This document shows, one piece after another, positions 57,801-64,000 of a stretch of 64,000 nucleotides of DNA. The DNA comes from Triangularia verruculosa (lineage: Eukaryota; Ascomycota; Sordariomycetes; Sordariales; Podosporaceae). Each line of letters opens with the position of its first letter. Position 1 is the first letter of the stretch. A program made the translations under genes and the position numbers. The notes beneath the pieces were generated by a model. That model searched no databases and had not been told where the DNA came from. It saw only the letters and a program-made list of their open reading frames with translations. The stretch is taken from NCBI GenBank assembly GCA_033296885.1, contig MU864012.1, positions 24,612 through 88,611 on the forward strand, in the 5' to 3' direction.

Positions 57801-60741
57801 TCTTGAAGTATCTCTCTGATGACACAGCGCTGGCCATGTCGCGCCGCTTCGAGCAAGCCCAACTTTGCATCATTTTTCCCCAAAGGCTCTACAACATTCA
57901 ACACCCCATAGCCCGCCAGGACAGGGTAGAGCGTTGTTAGTGGTGACGTGCTTCGTGTGAGTTGGTTTGACAGAGTCCAGTGTCCGAGCGCCAAATTACG
58001 TCCAATTTTCTCAAAGCCGAGTTTCTCGGTCAGTGCTCGTCTTGTTGAGTTGTCAGGGACTTGGACCAAATGATGAACCCATGCTCGTAAAGCATAATGG
58101 CACAGGTTGCCCTCCATTGGCAGATATGTCGCTGTTTCCCCTAGCCGGCACACTTCTGATTCGACTATTTCCTGTACTTTCGGAAGGCAAAGGTAGTCAA
58201 GACAAGTCCTTGCGATCGTTTCATGAGCAGCCCCGCGAAGGTGAGCCCAAGGGCCCTTGTCGCCCATATCAACCAAAACATCCCTTAATCGTGGATGAGC
58301 CAGCTGTACTTCATTGTCGTGAACTTCGATGATACCCGCAAGCTGTATTCCGATCTTCTGTTTGGTTTCCTCTACAATCTCCAGAGGAGCGGAAACTTGC
58401 TGGGGGTGGTAGTTCATTGCAGTGGAGAGCTCCGCGACTGTCAGAGGTCGATGCGAGTAGAGGGTCCACGTCAAGACACAGTCCAGAAATGGCTGGTCGG
58501 GTACGCGTTTCAAGACTATTTCCAGGATTTTAACAATAGGATCGTTATTGCCTGTTTCTTCGGGGCTCAACTCATCGAACGGCCCAAACAACTCTTCGAG
58601 TGAAATCTTGTCTGGCCACCCATCGTGAACTCTCGCCTGAGCGAAGATTATGTGTCGGACAAGAGGGTCAAGATTGGCAGTGCCTTGCCACTGGCTGAGA
58701 ATCTTTTCCTGAATCGAAAGCGCTTCGAGGTGGGGATTCTGTGTCAGGATCGCGTCGATTATGGCCTGCTCCTGAGTAGAGGGTATCTGATACACCGTGT
58801 GTGGACAGTCTGACTCCATCAGCTCTGTCAGGAGGGTACCAGTCTTGGAGCTAGTAATGACAACCTTTTTTGATTGTTCGCTGGACCGAGCAAAAGACGA
58901 GAACATCTTCAGGAACGTTGCACGGGAGCCTTTGTCACAATCTTCGAAGTTATTGATCATGAGAGTAACCGGTTCAGCGTTGCCGATGGTCCAAGCCAGG
59001 GCAAGCCAATACATGGAATCCTTTTCGGTCCAGCTACGTTCATGTGACAGCCGTGTCGTGATATCCTGCACAAATCGAGAACCGACAGAAGTTGGATACA
59101 GGCAGATCAACTGAGCCAGAACTGCGGAAGCCAAGTCGCCCATGGTTTGCCGTCGGAAGTCAAAGCGATTGAATGAGAAGTAAAGGGGTGGTGCCGCATA
59201 CTTGGATGTATCTCGGTTCAGAGTATGGAAAACTTGCTCGGTTGTTGGGCGGATGTCATGAGGACCATGAAGATAAAGAATGTGCGAGCCTTTGGCAGAA
59301 GCCCATGTAATATACTCAGGTGTGTTTGTGACTTCCGAGTCGGGTATATACGCGCTTCTTGGGGGTGGGAATGGAAACGCAAGTGATTGAAAGAGCCTTC
59401 GCTCAATTTCACTCCCTCGATTGCCAAAATTGCGATTGATGACTTTGGTGACACCAAGGTTTAGTCTACGCCGGGAGACGGGACTGAACAACAGACAGGT
59501 TCTACGTACCCTGCTTGTGTATTTGGTAAATGTACTCTACCAGGCCGTGATAGCCCAAATCAGTGTCTGAAGAGGGTTCCTTTATCGTCCGTTCGAACGA
59601 AACTCCAAGCGTGCCGCAGAACTCATCGAAGACCTGAAGAGACCTGATTAGAACTGTGACTTGTTTTCCTGATGGTTGTGTCTATTTCCTACTTCAGTGA
59701 TCCGTAGGTCTGACTTTGACCTCGGACGGCCTTTACACCCATGAATGCTGATCAGACGGATTCGAAGAGGGACCTTGGACAGAACGAACTAGATGGAGGC
59801 CGAGATTAATAAGTGCCAGTCCTGAAACACCGAACGAACTCGAGTTCAGGGTACTGCAGAGCCCGGACATTAATCACCGCGAAAGATTCATATCTGGGCG
59901 TACCTGGCTGTTGATTTCGACCACGGCTGCTGCCAGGGGTGCTATGGTTGTCGCAGAGGGACGCACCATCGTAGTGCCCCAGTCGTATTCTGAGAATACA
60001 AAAAACGACAGGCGGTCTTCCATGTCCGTCACATCGGCACTTCGGTGAGGACAGCCCAAAAAGACAAAGGCATGGCTTGATTCTGCGATGCCAGGCCAAG
60101 AATCCGGATTCGTTATTGCCATTATCAGAGCCTTTTTGACCGTGGTCAGTATTTCGAGATAGACCCCGTACGCGCGGTGAAGCGAGTGAGTTTACTTACC
60201 TCTTTGACAATAATACAACCCATATCGTGTGCAATGAGCATCATAGATCGATCCTTAAATGGAATTTTAGCCAGCAAATCATGTTTAAAATGGATCTTTG
60301 TGTGGATGACCCACGGCGCTGAGCTCAACGAGGCCTCTCAATAGGTTCAAGGCGCAGTTGCGTATGGCTTCCCGACTTCTGCGACCCGCAAACAGCTTTC
60401 GAGGCTCGTACTGAAAATGAAGCAGTCGTGACTCAGAGTACCTGTCAGTGAGCGTTGACAGCCACCGGCTTGTACCAGAGCCCGGATTTGTCGATGAACG
60501 ATTTGCATCATCCCAGGTCCCAAATATGCCAGGGACAACGATATAACTGAAGCATGACTATCGTTATGATGATGTCGCGAGTTGGCAGGTGGAGCGCCAG
60601 AAGATCAGCAACTTACTCATACTCGGGCGTAACTGGCGAATCCACGTCCGCCTTTTCTTCTGGCACAGATGTTGCGACCTGTGCCTGTTGGATCGGCCAG
60701 TCGACATGCAGTCCATGTGATTCTCGAGGCATGGTCACCAT
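54899..60741 (-). CDS. NLR-like protein: hydrolase-like, NACHT-like, ankyrin array, ZZ finger
   Basis: About 1,723 residues if started at ATG 60732 (an in-frame ATG lies at 60741). Exons 60732-60617, 60546-60315, 60253-60200, 60131-59904, 59633-59510, 59442-55256 and 55129-54899. Residues 39-195 resemble an alpha/beta-hydrolase (DYIVVPGIFGTWDD, MMLIAHDMGCIIVKE; Asp replaces the nucleophile Ser of GxSxG). A NACHT-like module begins about 300: LYLHGPHDIRPTTE in place of GxxxxGK(S/T), with Walker B-like VTLMINNFEDCD at 410-421. About 20 ankyrin repeats run 880-1600. A C-terminal ZZ-type finger (CDFC...CxxC, then FCFKCYAH and H...H) crosses the last intron. An acidic tail ends it. The stretch 59903-59634 may hide another exon. 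Known role of such proteins: intracellular non-self sensing. Confidence 0.82.
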
Positions 60742-61461
60742 TCCGTTTGTGACAGTTGCGGTGGCAACCGGTAGGCTTGCGTTGGGTCAGATGCAGCGGA
60801 GGTATCAGAGGTGGGCGAGATTCGGTCTGAATCTGATACAGTGAGCTACTTACCCACAGTTCAGGGTGGGGGTTGGTGGTACTCAGCCTGAGGTGTGGAA
60901 AGTATAAGGTACCTACCTAAGGTAGGTATCGAGGGTGGCAAAACAGGTTTGCGAGAAGTGCACGGGCCTGAATACTGTTCAGTTCAGAAGACTTTTGTCC
61001 AAGCAGGGTCGGGTTTACCAGGCTCTAGTTTTACAAAAAGCCGACACACAGTGGCTTGCCGAACGATACCGGCCCGACTGATGCCCCTTGTGTAACGGTC
61101 TCGCTCAATGATACCCCGAACCGATTATCACCACGCCCGGTTTCATGCACACAGTCTTTGGGTTCCATTGCTGGGCTATTTTGAAGCGTGATACGTGGCT
61201 GGGCCGTCTGAGAAGGCAGAACGAGAGCGTGGGTGCATCACCCACAGTGTGCGTTCCCAAACCTGTAAAACCTGATGCTGTAACAACCTTGAATCAAATG
61301 AGCACTTCGTAGGGTCTTACGGTACCTACTTAGGTACCTAGGTAAGTAGGCAAACTATCATCGCAAATCGGGTATAAATCAATGTTCCTGACGCAACTTC
61401 CAGACGCTTGACCTTCACCTCTGTCCCCATCCAATACAAGAACTGATACACTGCTCCTACA
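60742..61461. other. Intergenic, divergent promoters of NLR-like gene and flanking gene
   Basis: About 720 bp. Two TAGGTACC-type palindromes, near 60908-60927 and 61321-61350, flank the region. No supported gene. Confidence 0.55.
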
Positions 61462-62355
61462 ATGACTTACAATTCCCCCAACGCAGCAGATCACCACCCC
61501 ACTAGCCGGGGGTCGGACGAAGCTCTTGAAGTCGCCTCCATCACCCTTGTCCTTGGCGAGATAGGCGCGAGTGAGAGCGGCTATCACATCTTCAACGACC
61601 CGAAACAACCCTTCCAACGTTCAATCACTGTGGACCATCAACGAGGTGTGCTTGAGGCGCGATGTCGGTCTCGCGAGGTTGTGCATGGCCGCCTATTCTC
61701 AGATTCGGAAGAGGATGCCACCCTTTTGGTCTATGACATCAGCTTAGATACAACCAAACGATCCCGCCGTATCACCAAGGCCACGGTCGAATTCGAGTTC
61801 CGAAACAGCAAGGTGGATGGCGAAGCACCTCGCGTTCATGCTCTAGCACCCGAAGGTCGGGAGCGTTGCTTACTGTCCAACCAAGAGGAGACGGTTACAT
61901 ACAAGACCGAAGGGACGCTGGAAGCAGGTCCCGTCAGCATCGTAAACGCCGGTCTCACCGTCGGGATGGAGAAAATGACAGCGACAAACGTCCGTGACGA
62001 CGCTCGTGTGACTGGAGGCACATTCTGCGACAAATCGGGCTATGATCGGGAGTCTGGAGCCCGCTGGAGGTTGACTGAAAACCCCACGTCCAAGTCTGGC
62101 GTCCCTAGTCACCTTCGGTGTGCAATACTCCTGGCACGTGAGGACAACACACTGTTCGAAGCTAAAGTAACCATCAAGCTGGAGGCCGATTGGAAGTCCG
62201 AGCTAGGCCGCCGACTGGCGGCCACTAGTCCTCCAGATGATCCAGTCTTGTTCAATCCGAAGGCGGAACCGACCAATATGCTGTGCAAGACGGGGTACGA
62301 CACTCAGAATTTGGGTAGGGTGGATTTGCAAGGCTTTGTTTCGATAAGGGACTGA
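61462..62355 (+). CDS. Unknown beta-rich protein, intact paralogue
   Basis: 297 residues, single exon, starting MTYNSPNAADHHPTSRG. Blocks shared with the frameshifted copy at 52782-53710 are VHGRLFSD, TKATVEFEF, GARWRLTENPTSKSGVPSHLR, AILLAR and DDPVLFNP. Strand-rich with alternating polarity throughout; few Cys, no signal peptide, no membrane helix, no nucleotide-binding or catalytic motif I recognise. It diverges from the NLR-like gene with about 720 bp between starts. Could be a sensor partner, regulator or effector of that gene; this is inference from position only. Confidence 0.75.
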   Translation: MTYNSPNAADHHPTSRGSDEALEVASITLVLGEIGASESGYHIFNDPKQPFQRSITVDHQRGVLEARCRSREVVHGRLFSDSEEDATLLVYDISLDTTKRSRRITKATVEFEFRNSKVDGEAPRVHALAPEGRERCLLSNQEETVTYKTEGTLEAGPVSIVNAGLTVGMEKMTATNVRDDARVTGGTFCDKSGYDRESGARWRLTENPTSKSGVPSHLRCAILLAREDNTLFEAKVTIKLEADWKSELGRRLAATSPPDDPVLFNPKAEPTNMLCKTGYDTQNLGRVDLQGFVSIRD

Positions 62356-62713
62356 CACGTGTATCTACCCATCATGTGGAAGTGTGGTGTGTGACAGCGT
62401 CAAAGAAATACAGTATAGCCGGTAAAGCCATGCACGGTATGACATGCACAACAACCTGGATTGGTCAAGTAGATCTTTGAGATGAGGGGTAGAGCATTTG
62501 GGAAACATGCATGAAACAATATATCAAGTATTACAACATCGGAAAGACCAATCAGAATGGGATGCCTGGCGCCAGATAAAATTGAAATCAACTTGATGAC
62601 ATTCTGGTAACGGTGACTTCAGCCTGGAGTTCCTTCATATCATTTCTGGCGAACACATCAAATTTCTCTTCGAATACCACGACGCAGAGACCTAATTTTG
62701 CTACTAGTTCAAC
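62356..62713. other. Intergenic
   Basis: About 360 bp, nothing recognised. Confidence 0.5.
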
Positions 62714-63247
62714 ATGACCGCACGTTCTGGGTATGATCAACATGACAGCGACAGCAGTGACCAATACAAAGATGATTCGGAGGAGGAGAAGGAAGATGCT
62801 GTCCCAGGGTTGGTGAGCAGGATTCTCGACAGCATTTCCAAGGGCAAGAATGCACGAGATTACAGAGAAGAATGGGAGCATTTAGCAAAGATCCCAAGTC
62901 GTGCAGGCGAGAAAAACAACGCCCTGCACTGCATCGCGAAATCTACCAAGAAACGATTGTTGGATGAACCCGCGACGGGGCTTGCAGATATGGTCGAATA
63001 TTTGGTGAGGCACGATAACAACCTTCTGGCAAGGCCAAATCGCTATGGATACACGGCTCTTTACATTGCTATTGAATCGAGGAAGGGAAAGCTCGTGAAA
63101 TCGATGTGCCGGTATCACCACAAGATTGATACAGTTCTGCGCATTGCCAACAATCATGACAACAGCTATAACAATATCGGAATCTGGACATGGACGATTT
63201 CTATTTCCGTTCTTAGACCTGAGCACTCGCCGCTTCAACCTAAGTAG
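62714..63247 (+). CDS. Truncated ankyrin-like protein
   Basis: 177 residues, single exon, starting MTARSGYDQHDSDSSDQYKDD. The acidic N-terminus (1-28) is followed by NNALHCIAKSTKKRLLDE, then DMVEYLVRHDNNLLARPNRYGYTALYIAIESRKGKLV, an ankyrin-like pair of repeats (N-x-x-G-x-TALxxAI). After IDTVLRIANNHD the sequence loses the pattern and stops 10 bases before a minisatellite. Full-length relatives would continue into more repeats, so the 3' part is probably missing or shifted. Possibly a pseudogene. Confidence 0.55.
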   Translation: MTARSGYDQHDSDSSDQYKDDSEEEKEDAVPGLVSRILDSISKGKNARDYREEWEHLAKIPSRAGEKNNALHCIAKSTKKRLLDEPATGLADMVEYLVRHDNNLLARPNRYGYTALYIAIESRKGKLVKSMCRYHHKIDTVLRIANNHDNSYNNIGIWTWTISISVLRPEHSPLQPK

Positions 63248-63256
63248 AAGTGGAGA

Positions 63257-63402
63257 AGCCCTAAGCAGGGATGAGCAAAGCCCTGAGCAGGGTGAGCAAG
63301 GCCTGAGCAGGGTAAGCAAAGCCCTGGGCAGGGTGAGCAAGGCCTGAGCAGGGTAAGCAAAGCACTGAGCAGGGTGAGCAAACCCTGAGTACGGTGAGCA
63401 AT
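63257..63402 (+). repeat. Minisatellite, seven 20-22 bp units
   Basis: Consensus AGCCCTGAGCAGGGTGAGCAA, alternating with GGCCTGAGCAGGGTAAGCAA, which gives a 41-bp higher-order period. Starts just after the truncated ankyrin-like frame. Confidence 0.9.
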
Positions 63403-63469
63403 GGTTGAATCTACCTAAGACTAGGCTATACTGGAGGTAGACTATAGCAGAGCTGTTTCTAAAGCGTAC

Positions 63470-63920
63470 ACCTATTCCACAGTAAATATTATTAACGTTA
63501 TAGGGGGGCTTTTAATAGAAGTTATTAAAAAATAACCCTAGCTATATTAATAACTATTCCGCTTAAAGTAAATGTAAAAGTTATAATAGAGAATTAATAT
63601 CTATATTAAAGTCAGAAATAACTTATATAATATAGTACTTACGCTAAAAATAATTTCTAAATTAATCTAAATTAAGTAAATCGTTTCGCTTTAAATATCG
63701 TTCTTATATCCGGGATCACCGAAAACTTAGATTAATATATCGAATACTACTTTTCTAGTAAATTTATTTAACTCTAAAAACTATTTCTAAAGTATAGCTA
63801 TTTAATTTAACAGGTATTATAATAAAGATCTTCTACTTTTACAAAGTTAGAAATAACTTCTATATATAAATTATTTAACCTAAAGTAACGCTAAGATTAT
63901 AATATATGTTAAAACAGGTC
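63470..63920. mobile_element. AT-rich, TA-dense block, probable RIP-degraded element
   Basis: About 450 bp, strongly A+T-rich with abundant TA dinucleotides and very few CA or TG, unlike all flanking DNA. No open frame of note. This is the composition left by RIP on duplicated DNA in Sordariomycetes. After 63920 composition returns to normal with a GGCCTGTAATTACAG segment, possibly the edge of an element. Confidence 0.65.
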
Positions 63921-64000
63921 CCCGTGAGGCCTGTAATTACAGTGGGTTGGCTGCTGTAATACTACGTGGTGTTGGTTGTGGTGGAATACTGGATTCGGCC

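Noticed and set aside
55442..59114. Many plus-strand open frames of 60-140 codons opposite the NLR-like gene
   Set aside because: Antisense shadows of a 4.2-kb coding exon; no recognisable domains or start contexts.
63248..63420. Possible CRISPR-like array
   Set aside because: Units are contiguous with no spacers and the genome is eukaryotic; it is a minisatellite.
1..64000. tRNA or rRNA genes
   Set aside because: No cloverleaf with A and B box elements and no rRNA-like segment was recognised by eye; a tRNAscan run would be decisive.

Overview
The window is nuclear DNA of a filamentous ascomycete, most likely a Sordariomycete. Genes lie on both strands with no operon logic. Most have one to four introns of about 45-75 bp with GT...CTNAC...AG signals. 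Family content is typical of Pezizomycotina: a HET-domain protein, 2EXR proteins, a DUF6594-like membrane protein, GT69 and GT25 glycosyltransferases, a CorA-like protein, a heme-thiolate peroxygenase and a large NLR-like ankyrin protein. The last 0.5 kb is an AT-rich, TA-dense block of the kind left by repeat-induced point mutation (RIP). Gene models were built by eye from reading frames and splice signals; summed exon lengths divide by three in every complete model.

Layout. 1-18 kb is mostly ordinary: a partial protein kinase with an altered catalytic loop, a possible dimeric alpha-beta-barrel protein, a small mitochondrial membrane protein, a C2H2 factor, a five-exon membrane protein, a lipocalin-like protein, a type I membrane protein, a GT69 enzyme, a four-helix membrane protein, a small helical protein and a probable GPI-anchored protein. 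18.5-24.7 kb is a 2EXR family cluster: two intact genes and two decayed fragments, all on the minus strand. 25.9-36 kb holds a secreted GMC oxidoreductase, unknown genes, a DUF6594-like protein, a GT25 enzyme and a CorA-like protein.

37-64 kb looks accessory. It has a stand-alone HET protein, a peroxygenase, a frameshifted short-chain dehydrogenase, a mitochondrial hemerythrin, a tiny cysteine-rich protein, an intracellular subtilase broken by one in-frame stop, and a PsiD/phosphatidylserine-decarboxylase-like enzyme. Next come two divergent nucleotidyltransferase-fold genes bracketed by two direct copies of a dispersed repeat. The largest locus, 54.9-60.7 kb, encodes a protein of about 1,720 residues: an alpha/beta-hydrolase-like N-terminus, a NACHT-like module without a Walker A lysine, a long ankyrin array and a C-terminal ZZ-type zinc finger. 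Two paralogues of an unrecognised, apparently beta-rich family flank it in inverted orientation; the left copy is frameshifted. A truncated ankyrin-like gene, a minisatellite and the AT-rich block close the window.

Interpretation. HET, NLR-like, subtilase, ankyrin and nucleotidyltransferase-fold genes together, with broken paralogues, fit a fast-evolving fungal non-self-recognition region. The best candidate for an undescribed system is the NLR-like gene with its flanking paralogue pair. This is inference from domain content and layout; no function is shown by the sequence alone.
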